DNA of 64,000 bases, from positions 32,759,621 to 32,823,620 of the forward strand of contig OZ024870.1 of the NCBI GenBank assembly GCA_964017185.1, written 5' to 3'. Each line of letters opens with the position of its first letter. The first letter of the stretch is position 1. Source of the DNA: Rugalucina vietnamica (taxonomy: Eukaryota; Mollusca; Bivalvia; Lucinida; Lucinidae). Position numbers and translations under genes: made by a program. This document shows positions 22,949 to 34,269 of the stretch, in pieces. The notes under the pieces were generated by a model. The model saw only the letters and a list, made by a program, of their open reading frames with translations, did no database searches and had not been told where the DNA came from.

Positions 22949-25900
22949 TCAGTCATCCAAATCAATAACAACGCCCTGGGTTTGTTTACTTTCCTCTTTT
23001 AACACATGTTCTATACACTGATCAGTTTTCACTAAGAATCTATGAAGTAGCCAAAAGCACTTCTCCCTGTCTAACTGCGGTAAAACACAGAGAATCATGT
23101 CAATTTTCTCCTCCAGATCCTCATCTGTCACAATCTGGTACCTATTTCCTGTCCTTTTTACATTAGGTTTATCTTCAATCACTGAATCAACTTCATCATC
23201 AGAATCTATTAATGTTATCTCTGAATGTTTTGAACTTGATTTACCAGTATCTCTAGAATTTCTAATATCTCTAGATTTTTCAGAACCTGATTTCAGCTGC
23301 TTTGTAGCTTTCAAATGTGTGTTTGTCTCATGAAAATCAGTATTTCTTTCAGGAGACACTATTAATAGATCTGGTAGACTATCAGAACTTGAATCTTGTT
23401 CAAATCCACTACTGTTACAGTCTTCTAGCTTTTTAATTGATCTAGTGTTGGGTGAATTTATATCACAACTTATTTCATTGTCAAACAGATCTTCATCAGA
23501 ATTACAGTTTTCAAAGTTTTCTTCTAGAAAACCACTACTGGCTAAATCAGAAACACCTTGTTTTGATTTTCTAGCATTATTTTCATTATTTACTCCAAAG
23601 TCTTTTGAGATAACATTTCTTTCAAGAAACTTTTCATCAGGATTGAATGCAAAAACTTTCTTCTTCTTAACAGGAACATTCTCCTTTTTGTTTCCAATTC
23701 TCTTGGGATTTATACCTGCTGAGAGATGCTGTGATCTGGTGGAAGACAAAGTGCTTCCATCTAAATCACTGAGAGGAGACTTGTGTTTTCTAATTGTCCT
23801 CTTATTATCTAAGTCAGTTTCAAAATTACGCTCTGAGTTAAGAGAAGACAACCAAGAAGTTTGGTCCTTATGTTTGGGTAGTTTTCCACTGTTGGATTGT
23901 TCAGAATATAAATTGTTGTTGTACTCTGTGATTTTACTTTCAATCAAATGTGTCAGATTTCTCTGACCAGCACATGCATATCCAGTATTAATTGAATCTG
24001 ATACTGATGGTGATTTTGCAGTGCAATCTTTTGTCCTATTTATTTTGGGTCTATACCCTGTAGTGTTTATATCCTTTTTCTTTGGACTTTGGGCAGTACA
24101 AGTCACTGATTTGGACAAGGAACAATGGTACTGCATGAGGGGCATTGGTGTATTATCTTCATCACTTATACTGCTATATCCAGTTTCAACAGACGTGTCA
24201 TGCCCTGTATCTCTTTTAGAATTCTCAATGGCAATAGCCAGATCCCTTTCCAGTTCCCTGTCTGAAAGATAATTCGCATTAGACCTATCTAAATCTTCCG
24301 TCATTCCAGCCGACCTAGAATTCCTATCTCCTCTGACTTTGTTATAAATACTGTCAGATAATGATGATGGACCTGCTTGAACAGTATCTGATCTATGCAT
24401 TGATCTTGTATCTTGTTTAGAGTTTCTTATAGCTAAGGCTAATTCATCATCACCATCATCGGTCTCAAGTAGGTTATCAAATCTTTGTTCTGTTCTTTTA
24501 CCCTCTAACTTTCCTTTATGTTTCCGAACTCCAACTTTATGTGTTGTTTCAATGTCTTCAACATCAATCACATCAATATTATATGTATCTAAACTGTCAT
24601 TAGTATCAGAATTTAGCATAATATTTCTGTCAGCATTGTTGTCAGATCTGTTTGTGTTTTCATCTGTTTGTCTATTGTTTCCTGCCATTTCTTGTGCTAT
24701 AAGGTTGTCAAAGTCTCCCTTTCTTGCCCTAAGGAAAAAATAGAAAGCAAAAACACAAATGAATGCTTCCAAATTTTCTGAAATTTGTACCCTATAAAAG
24801 CAACAGTCAAAAATGTATTTACTCTGTTTGCATAAGGGAGCATCATGTGGAGGAACCAACAAGTTACAGTATTCCTCCTAATTAGCGCACATGCTGCAAT
24901 AAACGCACACTCTGATTGTTTCCGAAAAACATGTGCATAAGCGCTAAGTGCTCTACTAGCATATTGTTATTTTACACCAATTTTACATCTCAATACCGTA
25001 TTAACTGCATGAGAACTTAACTTTATTCTTTAAATGACCAAAAACTATTTCACAACAATTGGAACACTTAAATCTCATCATTGTTGACATTTTTACAAGA
25101 TTATTTCAGCAGTTTATGTGTTCTTTTCGTCTGTAGTGTGTGCTAATTCGAACCATATTTTGTTACCTTAACTTTAGATTATTTTGAAAAGTTAAGCACA
25201 CTGTGCTCTAATTAGAACGAATACGGTAACACTATTCAGATATTAATTTAGCAGCTACTGTAAAAGAAAACTGCTGACTTTTTGCTACCAAACTATGGTC
25301 ATCACGCCAGGACATTGCCACAGTACTTACCATTCCATGAGTTCTGAAGTGAGTGAAGACAGTAGGACCACTGTTGTTTCTATACTATCAGTCATCTTCA
25401 CCTGGAGGTCAGGGTGCTTCTTCAGGTCTTCAATAGCCAGCTAAAAATAGACACAGGTCAAGGTCATCATTCACTTTTATGATTCAGAGCAACTCTTTTG
25501 TAATACAATTTGGAATTTCTGGAACCGGGTCTGTTGTGAGAGCATTGGAAATAGGGCATTTTATTAGAGACCATAAAGAGGATCCCCCGCCCCCCCCCCC
25601 TCCCCCCCCCCCACACACAAAAAAAAACCTTGCTGTGCTCTATTATTTATCAAACCCATGATCCCTGAAATTTATCCTACTGTCTACACACCGTCTTCCA
25701 GAAACTGCATTTTTCAAAATCTCACTTTTCTGAAAGACCTCAAGAAAAATACGAGCATGTCACCCTTCTGCATTCCAAAAGTCTTTAAAAAGTGCCAAAA
25801 ATTTTTTGAAAATAAAAATTTTATGCAAGAAAATATTTTTGAATAAGGCTTTTTCCATTGTACAATTGCCAGCAAGGGAAGTAACTATTTTCCCAGAAAA

Positions 25901-28900
25901 AATCTAAAGTCATTATTTTTCATCTAAAATGCACCAAACCAAAACAAAATTGTTTTGTGTGCATAGCTGAGTGCCAAACTCTTAAAATTATTCCACAAAT
26001 TTGCTTGATTCTCAGTTTTAAGGTGTTTAGATTACCTCCCTTGCACATGCAAAGTGCCTATTCAAAATGACTTTTGGGCATAATTATTTTTTTTGTGAAC
26101 CGATTTTCAAACTTTTTGTGGCACTTTTTTAGGACTCATCATCATGAGTTGCAAAAAGATGGCATGGTCATATTTTTCTTGTGGTGTTTCAGAAAAGGGA
26201 GATTTTGAAAAATGCAGTTTCTGAAAGATGGTGTTCAGACAGTAATCCCTGACTATGATCTGTTCCTGAGATGGCCCATAAGGTCATTTACATAATAAGT
26301 AAAGCTACCTTGACTTGTGTGAGTGTAGGGTAGCCACACCTCCCCACTCCCTGGCACCCGTCTTCACACTGTACAACATAGTCCTCTGGTTCCCGTTCCA
26401 GTATGTAGTGTAGGTGACAGTCTATACCCCTAGACTGGTAGTCTTTCTTCCAGGCGACCATCTTGTTGACTTGGGACCAGAATCGCCTGTCCTTCAGGGT
26501 CTTTGCAACATCATCTGTACAAAGAACATTTTCATCATAGTCTGCATTTATTTTTCACAAAATGTTGCCTTAACAAAACATTCACTCCTAGTTCATTTAA
26601 GGAATAGTTTTACTTTATTGTGAATTATCTTTGATTAACACGGAATGTTGGAGGGCAGATTGCAATTTATTAATTCACGACCGCGCAGCTGAGTGAATTA
26701 AATATCGCATCTGCCCGACAAAATCGCGCGTTAATCAAAGATAATTCACCGTAAAGTACAAATATTTCGATTCTAACATGACTAATAAATAAATACTTAC
26801 ATTTTAAAACGTTTTCCAGTGGACTCAATTTCGGCGGTCATGAATGTTATATGCGACCTCACATAAACGCCACCTTACGGGCGTAATTTTATTGACAGTG
26901 AATTATTGTTAATTTGCAAACAGTGATGTTTCTATTAGGTTCAATGGGAAAGACGATAAGGTTCTGTTAGAATTACCAATAAGATTTGCTTCCAAGGCAC
27001 ATAGCTTAGGCTGAGAAGAGACTGTCAGTTATCGGTTACTACACTAATCCGTAGTATGTTTATGTGAGGCATTTCATGACTATTTACAGTACATTCTTAA
27101 ATAAGCATAGAGGAAAAAGATCTCCAAAAACAAATGTACTTGATACATTATACAATCACCTGCTCTTTTCCTTTCAACAAGACAAGGCAATGTTCTCTCC
27201 ACCCCATCTACCCTCCAGAACCAACTATAGTCTCCTACAGCCAACTTCTTAGTCTTGTATCTTATCTTAGCCTGGTCTAGCAATCGACATAGCTACAATA
27301 GACCAGAAGATAATGAGCCACGATGTGAGAAAACTGGTCATTGGGGGGTTTCCAACCGGGACTGACACAAATCGGTCTACAGTCACAGAAGGGTAGAAGC
27401 TTGAAATTTGGGATTTAAGTAGAAGAGGAAATGTACTATCTGTATAGCAACAAGAACTCCGCGGAGGTCGATATCGCACCTGCATCGGGCAAAGTCAATA
27501 GACCATGAAATATAGTTCAAGGGCACCGGGTCAAGGTGCGTACTTGAAGGGCGTGTCAAGGACAATTACTATGCAATGTTTCAGACTCGCAGCTATCTCT
27601 GATGTCGAGAAAACCAAACTTCGGCGTAAAAATTTTCAAAGTCAGTGGACCGTGAAATATAGGTCAAGGGCACCAGGTTTAGGTGCGTGCTTGAAGGGTA
27701 TGTCAAGGACAATTACAATGCAAGGTTTCAGACTTGCAGCTATCTCTGATGTCGAGAAAACCAAACTTCGACGTAAAAATTTTCAAAGTCAGTGGACCGT
27801 GAAATATAGGTCAAGGGCACCAGGTTAAGGTGCGTGCTTGAAGGGTATATCAAGGACAATTACTATGCAAGGTTTCAGACTTGCAGCTATCTCTGATGTC
27901 GAGAAAACCAAACTTCGACGTAAAAATTTTCAAAGTCAGTGGACCGTGAAATATAGGTCAAGGGCACCGGGTTAAGGTGCGTGCTTGAAGGGTATGTCAA
28001 GGACAATTACTATGCAAGGTTTCAGACTTGCAGCTATCTCTGATGTCGAGAAAACCAAACTTCGACGTAAAAATTTTCAAAGTCAGTGGACCGTGAAATA
28101 TAGGTCAAGGGCACCGGGTTAAGGTGCGTGCTTGAAGGGTATGTCAAGGACAATTACTATGCAAGGTTTCAGACTTGCAGCTACCTCTGATGTCGAGAAA
28201 ACCAAACTTCGACGTAATGTTGACAAAACTTCGACGTAAAAATTTTCAAAGTCAGTGGACCGTGAAATATAGGTCAAGGGCACCAGGTTAAGGTGCGTGC
28301 TTGAAGGGTATGTCAGGGACAATTACTATGCAAGGTTTCAGACTCGCAGCTATCACTGATGTCGAGAAAACTAAACTTCGACGTAAATGTTGACGGACGG
28401 ACGAACGAACGTACGTACGGACAGACGGAAATTTGAACTCCTATATCGCACCCTGCTATAAGCAGGTGCGATAAAAACAAGGACACTATGCAGTTACTGC
28501 GCAGCTGATCTGCACCTTTGTTTACACACAGGCAAAATCCGGTTTTCACATGACGCAGCTCTAATGGTTTAAATAATATGTGCCATTCTGACATAGGAAA
28601 AGAAGTAGAGATATGCTGTTCAGCTTGCAGATATAGCAATTCAATCAGCGCTTGCATTTTTTTAATTCAAGTTCGCTTAACATACCAGTTCACAAATCTG
28701 GCAGAACGTCATCTGAAACAGGTAGTTAATACAGTCTTACATTTTAAGAAACTCTAAAAATTTTAACAGTGCACCACAGACCATTACTAATTTAACATTC
28801 ACGAAAGGACAGTGAGGTATGGGTGGAAAATTTTTTCCCCATTCTATGTCATATTTTTGTACATGCATCAAGTAGCATTGTGGAGCTATTCATTGCTATT

Positions 28901-31900
28901 ATTGCATAGGTTGTCAATATGTAATATTGGTTTTGTTACAGTGCAGCTGAAATGAGCTGCCTCTTAAGAAAACCAACAATCTGTTTATGCGAAACCAATG
29001 GTGCAGATCAGCTTCGCAGTAACTGCGAAGCTGATCAGCGCCTTTGTTTTCGCTACACAGACAGTACAATTCTTCTACTTTCTAAATCCAAAATTTCCAC
29101 TCTCTAGCCATATTCTGTGCTCGTACAGCTCGGTTTGTGTCGAACCTGTTTGGAAACAACATTGTTGGTTTTCTCATAACGTGGCTCATGTTGAAAAAAA
29201 GGGACTTACATCTCCAAGGCCAACTCTATCCCCACCCCATTCCTGTGTGTCAACCAGCAATACTATCCTAAAATAGACACCATATTGACCATTTAAGTAA
29301 TAAATTTGAGTATAATTTTGTATCCTATGGAACCAATATCATTAGTGTAAAGGAATCATTATGCCTCTTTGACAGATTACCCTGTACATGCCATGGTAAC
29401 ATGGATGATGAAATATGAGCCTGTGTGTGAGAAAACAAACAATTTGGGCTCCGACCAGGTCAGACACAAACCGGCCTGCACAGTCCCAGAAGCAGGCTAG
29501 AAGCTTGAAATTTCAGATTTAAGAAGAAGAAGGATTGTATTATCCGTGCAGCGAAAGCAAAGGCGCTGATCAGCTGTGCAGTTACTGCACAGCTGATCTG
29601 TGGCTTTGTTTTCGCCTATGCAAATTGTTGGTTTTCCCATGCAGCAGCTCAATTATAAAAGATGCAGGCTGATTTCTGCCTGCAATTGAATGTCTTCTTT
29701 AATGATGAAAGTCACATTCAGTAAAATGACACATCCATCTCAGCCATTATTATAAGCGTATTTGGCTAGTTTAACATAGATGACATGCCATGTCCTTCAG
29801 GCTAATCTGAGTCTACAGTCTTCTTTGTTAAGATTTACAGAGAATTCTCTTAATAACCTACCCATCAGAGCCATTATCATTGGTGTAAAGTGCATCATCA
29901 TGCCTAACCGACAAATCTCCCTGGATATTCCACGGCAATGTAGACGTGTCCTGACCTGCAGAAGTGGTCGGCCGATCTGTGTGCAGAGCAGGAACACGAG
30001 GCATGATAGGTGCTGGCATGGGTACACTTATCCTTCCCACATCTCCTGTAACAAGATAAAATTATTGTTCGTATACATTAGCCACATCATGAGAAAACCG
30101 TTTTTAGTATATTTGCAAACAAAGACGCAGATCAACTTCACAGTAACCATGAGGCTGATCAGCATCTTTGTTTGCAGTACACAGATAGTATAATCACTCT
30201 TCTTCTTAGATCCAAAATCTCAAGCTTCCAGCCTGCTTCTGTGACTGTACAGGCTGGTTTTTGCTTGAGCTGGTCGTAAACCCATTTACACTCATTTCTT
30301 TTTTATTAATATTTGAGGGGTTATCAAAGAGATAAATATTAGCACCCTCTTTAGAACTGTCTCTAAAAGCAACAGATAACTGTTAAGATGATCGAGACAC
30401 TATTTCACAAACTTGAAAAAATAAAAGTTTCATGGGCTCCACACTGCAAGACCATAGGGTCAACTTCAAACAAATCAATCAGTATTAACCAAAACTGAAG
30501 AAAACCAACAACATGCATAGGAGAAAACAAAGGTGCAGATCAGCACCTTTGTTTTCACTGCAAAATAGAAAAATTCCTCTTTAACCTTCTTCCAAAATTT
30601 CAAGCAATCTAGCTTGCTTCCGTGACTGTACAGGCCAGTTTGTGTCTGACCTGGTGGGGAACCCAAATTGTTGCTCTTCTCATGCATATGCTCATTTTTC
30701 TTTTTCATAACAGCTGTAGGAGTGGGTGGGTCTAGGTGACCAATATTTACCTCTTAGTCTATTAGAAATATCTCTTCCAAGGGGCAGTAACTGTAACACT
30801 GGCTGTTTCTTGTAGGTTCTTCTACGTACAAGTCCTCTCTTAATCAACACTTCTAGTCTCCACCACGCTTTACAAAATCCTGAATAAATCACAGAGATGA
30901 CAATTTTTTTAATCAATTAAAATATTGCCAGTGTTAGACAATAAGCTACAAGGATGTGAGTCCCATCATGAGCAAACTGGATTATCGCCTATGCAAAAAC
31001 AAAGGTGCAAACTGCTTTAACTGCACAGCTTACCAGCACCTGTTTTCGCTACAAGTACATCTATAGTACAATTCCTCTTCTTCCTAAATCTAAAATTCAT
31101 AGCTTCTAGCCATCCTGTGGTGGTTCACAGACCCGTTTGTGTCAGACCTGGTCGACACAAAGACCAGTTTTCTTGCATTGTGGCTCGTATCATACTTGTT
31201 TGTATAATAGTTTAAACACTGTAGACCTCAATCTTTTAACTAATCTTGTGACATAGGCTGTTTCTAGATAACTACAGGAACTATTACCAGAGTGAAATAT
31301 ACAGTTAAGAAGGAAAACCCTGACCAGAATGCTTGATCTACAGAATAATAGATCTATGCGTCTTATCATGGTAAAGCATCAACACATTAAGCATCCACAT
31401 TTTGACAGTCAAAAACTCATTAAAAATTATAAATGTTTATTGTTAATTACTGTAATGCAGTCTTAAAAATTTTCTTCCAAACTGTTAAAACCAGATGAAT
31501 TTCAAGGCTCTAAGTTCAATGCATAAATTTCTTACATGCCCAAAATCTGTTAAGAATATTAGTAAACTAACCTAAATGGTCCTGTTCTTGGAAAACTTCT
31601 TCTGATAGGTTACTAGCTCTTCTCCTAACATGGTCTTCGGGGATCAGCACAGGCCTATCTTGGCTATAAAAATTGTATTTATGAGTTTATATTGAATAAT
31701 TATTCTGTAAATTGAAGCTGTAAAATATACCATTTGTTGTAGACACCCCTCTTCTAACAAGCATGGGTAAAAGTCACAAGCAACAAAATGAAATTCATGA
31801 AGAGGAGGGACTGCTCTATCAATGAAGTGGAAATAAAAGCAATAAGATTTTTTTGGCCACACTCTGATCTATGCCTTATAATTGTGTATGTACTATGTAG

Positions 31901-34077
31901 AAAAAAGCTGATTATCACATACTAACCTATGTCCTCGCATCAGCTCGTCATCAGAAGCCTCCAACAAGGCTACCAGTATAGCCCCAGCGCTGGACACAAA
32001 CTTTCCACCCACAGGTTTCAGGTTACTGAAGTTTCTCTCTTTCTCAAGCTTCGTAAGCTTGGCACAGGTCTCACCTCCTATCTACAGATAGCATAAATAA
32101 ACAAACATTAAGCATTAGTTTCAAAAAAATATTTTTTGTATTAGGCCAAAATTAAAATTATATTTGTTTCCCCTTACCCGACCGACCCTAAAAAATTGCC
32201 CCTACCCCAAAAATTTTATTGCAATTTTTCAGACAAGATTTTTTTTTTTTTTTTGTTAATACAGAGGGACAAAGGCAAAATTTTTGTGTTTTGAAGGATA
32301 AATTGTCTGATAATGCTTTCAGTGATAGCCTTCTAGATTAGTATTATTTCTGCAGTCAAGTATTAGCTATATTAGATTAATTAAAAACAAAAGTTCAATC
32401 TGTATTAAACCTGAGAAATTAAAAAAAAATAATTTTCCGACCAACCGACCCATACCTGAGAAACAGGGTCGGGTAAGGGGAAACAAAAATATTTCTAAGG
32501 TTGGCCATATCAATACCAATTTACCGGTATGTTAGATCTAGTGTCACTGTAATTTTGAAAAATATATTGCAAATGCAATTGAACAACAGTGAAAAGTACA
32601 TGATTGATCCATAACCATTACAGGTACCAGTAGTGTTGTGCCGATTAATCGAAATAATCGATAACTATCGGAATCTAGCTTCTATCGGTAGCTATCGATT
32701 GGAATTTTCCACTATCGATTAATCGAAATTAAATACATGTGTATAGTAAAAACATTTACTAACATAAAATGTTGTTACAAATTCAATTCATTTGTCACAA
32801 TAATGCCTCCTTATGTCTGCCTTCATTTAGACTTGAATGCATTGTTAATATTCACTTATTAAAGCATCACTTGACAATCTTCACTGTTTATAGTTAGGTT
32901 TTTTCTATGCTATGTGCTACAGCAATATTCTATCACATGGTCACTTTATCATTTGTAGAAAATGTGGCCTTAATATATTGGCTATGTTCAATTTAAATAC
33001 AGAGAAGGGGCATGTCACTACATTGTCCAATACTGAGCATTTTTAATCACTTCACTGGTTAATGTAAGGGGAACATACATTTTGATTGTACAATCGATAA
33101 TCAATCGACTAATGTGCTCCGATAATCGATAGTGATTTTCGCGACCGATACCCAACACTAGGTACCAGCTTTCTGCTGAGGCACCAAATGAGCCGCATCG
33201 TGAGAAAAACGAATTTTTGCCTATGCGAAAACAAAGGCGCAGATCAGCTTCGCAGTAACTGCGAAGCTGACCAGCGCCTTTGTTTTCGCTAATCGGATAG
33301 TACGATTTCTCTTCCACTTAAATCCAAAATTTCAAGCCTCTAGCCTGCTTCTGTGACTGTACAGGCCGGTTTGTGTCGGACCTGGTCGGAAACCCCGAAG
33401 CCCGGTTTTCTCGCGTCGAGGCTCAAATGCTTCCTGATGCCGCACATACTTTGGAAGATGGGTGACGCAAGCTGCATTAAGGAATTTACAGCATGTCTCT
33501 TTTTATATGGTAACAAATGTTGTTTCCATCAGAATGATCTAACCAATGTGATGCATTTTAATTTGGTAGAATGATAGCATTGTTCATTTTTTGCCTAATT
33601 TGGTATCATAATAAGCACAAATTCTCAATGTGAAACATGATCTTTCATTCTCAACTATTGACTAAAATTTCTTTATAAAGAACAGATTTAGATAATACAG
33701 GCCAACCTCATTATAACGCTATCTTTGGGGTCCATAGAAACAGACCGTGTTATAAGTGAACCGTGTTGTAATGAGGTTACTTAATACTATAGACATAAAG
33801 CAAAATAATCAATTTGGGAGCCATAGCATGACCGTGTTATATTGAAAACCGCATAATAATGAGGCGCGTTATAATGAGGTTGAAGTGTAATTGTGAAATT
33901 CTAAAAAAAAGTACCAACCCCTTCAAGTTGGCGGGCTTGTTTCACCGTCTTGACAGGATCCCCAGACAGCTCAAGGGAGACAACTGCCCTAGAAGTGCAC
34001 TCTGCTGCAGACTTAAGGTAATGTCTCGTTCTCTGTTGTTTCTCGTGCTCAATCAGCCCTCTCATGAAAAGAAACCT
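22949..34077 (-). CDS. MUS81: MUS81-type ERCC4 endonuclease with ubiquitin-interacting C-terminal tail (11 exons, first exon not found)
   Basis: MUS81 nucleases cut branched DNA in recombination and fork repair. Minus-strand exons with matching phases: 33919-34077, 31927-32081, 31572-31666, 30751-30879, 29862-30045, 29210-29267, 28686-28712, 27160-27271, 26309-26514, 25331-25440, 22949-24728; about 1,004 residues without the missing N-terminus. Residues about 1-80 hold a helix-hairpin-helix (QLEGIGGETCAKL), about 88-180 a winged-helix-like region (AWWRLEVLIKRGLV), about 241-410 the ERCC4 nuclease with VDTQEWG, GDYSW and the metal-binding ERKRADD (ERKx3D intact, split by an intron). Unusually there is no C-terminal HhH2. 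The 592-residue last exon encodes a polar, low-complexity tail with two UIMs (DDELALAIRNSK near 505-516; ERDLAIAIENSK near 572-583) and a CUE-like end (MILCVLPQLDREKCFWLL, about 956-973). The 27-bp exon and the choice of the CAG acceptor at 27272 are the weakest joins. It could be a MUS81 paralogue. Confidence 0.8.
25581..25632 (+). repeat. poly-C / CA / poly-A low-complexity tract
   Basis: A C-rich run with two T/G interruptions is followed by ACACAC and an A-run. It lies in the MUS81-like intron between 25440 and 26309 and is prone to sequencing error. Confidence 0.8.
26605..26970 (-). repeat. inverted copy of the 17085-17405 element
   Basis: The same ordered motifs occur in reverse (GAATTATCTTTGATTAAC, GGGCAGATTGCAATTTATTA, TACATTTTAAAACGTTTTCC, TTCAATGGGAAAGAC). 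Internally TTTACTTTATTGTGAATTAT and ATAATTCACCGTAAAG form a roughly 150-bp palindrome. It lies in an intron of the MUS81-like gene. Confidence 0.7.
27311..28564. mobile_element. MITE family M copy split by a HINE insertion
   Basis: The left half 27311-27449 (TGAGCCACGATGTGAGAAAA to TGTATAGCA) and the right half 28474-28564 (AAAACAAGG to TTTTCACATGACGCAGCTC) join into a normal family member when 27450-28473 is removed, which orders the two insertions in time. Confidence 0.85.
27450..28473 (+). mobile_element. tandem-core element, HINE/pearl-like family A (copy 1, 1,024 bp)
   Basis: The element starts ACAAGAACTCCGCGGAGGTC (a CTCCGCGGAG palindrome) and GATATCGCACCTGC. It carries about six units of a 147-bp core (marker GTCAGTGGACCGTGAAATAT at 27641, 27788, 27935, 28082, 28251; one unit has a 22-bp insertion), then an ACGG/ACGA tract (28394-28428) and the hairpin ATCGCACCCTGCTATAAGCA followed by GGTGCGATA. 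It is inserted between two A residues (T/T on the other strand) of a MITE without target duplication, as Helentron-type elements do. Open frames inside the core are a by-product of the 147-bp period. Confidence 0.85.
28952..29190. mobile_element. MITE family M copy, 20 bp from a MUS81-like exon
   Basis: It has ends TGAGCTGCCTCTTAAGAAAA and GTTTTCTCATAACGTGGCTCA and the TTCG-class hairpin GATCAGCTTCGCAGTAACTG. Its right end is 20 bp from the donor side of exon 29210-29267. Confidence 0.8.
29418..29653. mobile_element. MITE family M copy (TGTG stem class)
   Basis: It runs from GAGCCTGTGTGTGAGAAAAC to GGTTTTCCCATGCAGCAGCTCA, with the hairpin GATCAGCTGTGCAGTTACTG / CACAGCTGATC. Confidence 0.8.
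30082..30265. mobile_element. MITE family M copy 37 bp upstream of a MUS81-like acceptor
   Basis: It starts GCCACATCATGAGAAAACCG and has a partly decayed hairpin (GATCAACTTCACAGTAACCA). The right end is lost after CAGGCTGGTTTTTGC. It lies just upstream of exon 29862-30045 on the minus strand. Confidence 0.65.
30489..30693. mobile_element. MITE family M copy with shortened hairpin
   Basis: Only GGTGCAGATCAGCACC remains of the stem. The right end GTTGCTCTTCTCATGCATAT followed by GCTCA is intact. It lies 58 bp from exon 30751-30879. Confidence 0.7.
30964..31189. mobile_element. MITE family M copy 85 bp upstream of a MUS81-like exon
   Basis: It runs from CCCATCATGAGCAAACTGGA to CCAGTTTTCTTGCATTGTGGCTC. 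The stem is decayed (GCAAACTGCTTTAACTGCAC). Confidence 0.65.
32144..32506. mobile_element. MITE with GGCCAA..TTTGTTTCCCCTTACCCGAC inverted ends
   Basis: Both ends carry GGCCAA and, about 20 bp inside, TTTGTTTCCCCTTACCCGAC in inverted orientation (32169-32188 and 32462-32488). The interior is AT-rich with a poly-T run. It lies in the first recognised MUS81-like intron. Target duplication is unclear (TA possible). Confidence 0.7.
32631..33160. mobile_element. hAT-type non-autonomous transposon, 530 bp, with 8-bp target duplication
   Basis: The ends are TAGTGTTGTGCCGATTAATC and, inverted, ATACCCAACACTA. Both subterminal regions are rich in the ATCGATTA / TAATCGAT motif. The flanking 8 bp GGTACCAG occur at 32623-32630 and again at 33161-33168, a hAT-style target site duplication. 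No transposase is encoded. The element lies in the first recognised MUS81-like intron. Confidence 0.9.
33187..33425. mobile_element. MITE family M, best-preserved copy (reference)
   Basis: This copy shows the family structure: inverted ends TGAGCCGCATCGTGAGAAAA and TTTTCTCGCGTCGAGGCTCA, then GAAAACAAAGGCGC, a near-perfect hairpin GATCAGCTTCGCAG / CTGCGAAGCTGACC around TAA, GCGCCTTTGTTTTCGC, an asymmetric half with CTTAAATCCAAAATTTCAAG, and CAGGCCGGTTTGTGTCGGAC. Around 18 copies in both orientations occur in the window. Length about 240 bp, no coding capacity. Confidence 0.85.
33698..33887. mobile_element. Tc1/mariner (Tigger-like) MITE, 190 bp, TA flanks
   Basis: The ends CAGGCCAACCTCATTATAAC and (inverted) CACTTCAACCTCATTATAAC are bordered by TA at 33696-33697 and 33888-33889. 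The AACCTCATTATAACG motif resembles pogo/Tigger termini. It ends about 30 bp from the donor of exon 33919-34077. Confidence 0.8.
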
Positions 34078-34182
34078 CTGAAATTACAGAATAGTGAAAG
34101 TACAAATCACCCATTTGTTCAACAGAAACAGAGCAAAATGCAACTTTGAACATCACATTAATCAAATCAAGGGCCATAACTC

Positions 34183-34265
34183 CACTGCTAACTTCAGGTA
34201 ATGTCTCATTCTCTCACAACTTCTCTGTTATTTCTCAGGCTCTATCAGCCCTTTCGTGAAGATGA
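34183..34265 (-). pseudogene. decayed duplicate of part of the MUS81-like HhH exon
   Basis: On the minus strand AAAGGGCTGATAGAGCCTGA, AAATAACAGAGAA and ATGAGACATTACCTGAAG mirror the coding sequence at 34005-34070 (AGAGGGCTGATTGAGCACGA and so on), but with in-frame stops. It lies about 110 bp upstream of the functional exon and indicates an old partial tandem exon duplication. Confidence 0.7.
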
Positions 34266-34269
34266 CAGA

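Noticed and set aside
23097..24743. Plus-strand frames opposite the last MUS81-like exon
   Set aside because: They are antisense shadows of a long Ser/Asp-rich coding exon.
27505..28322. Repetitive frames in both directions (RSRAPGLGACLKG, MSLTYPSSTHLN)
   Set aside because: They arise from the 147-bp period (49 codons) of the HINE core and recur inverted at 45809-46806.
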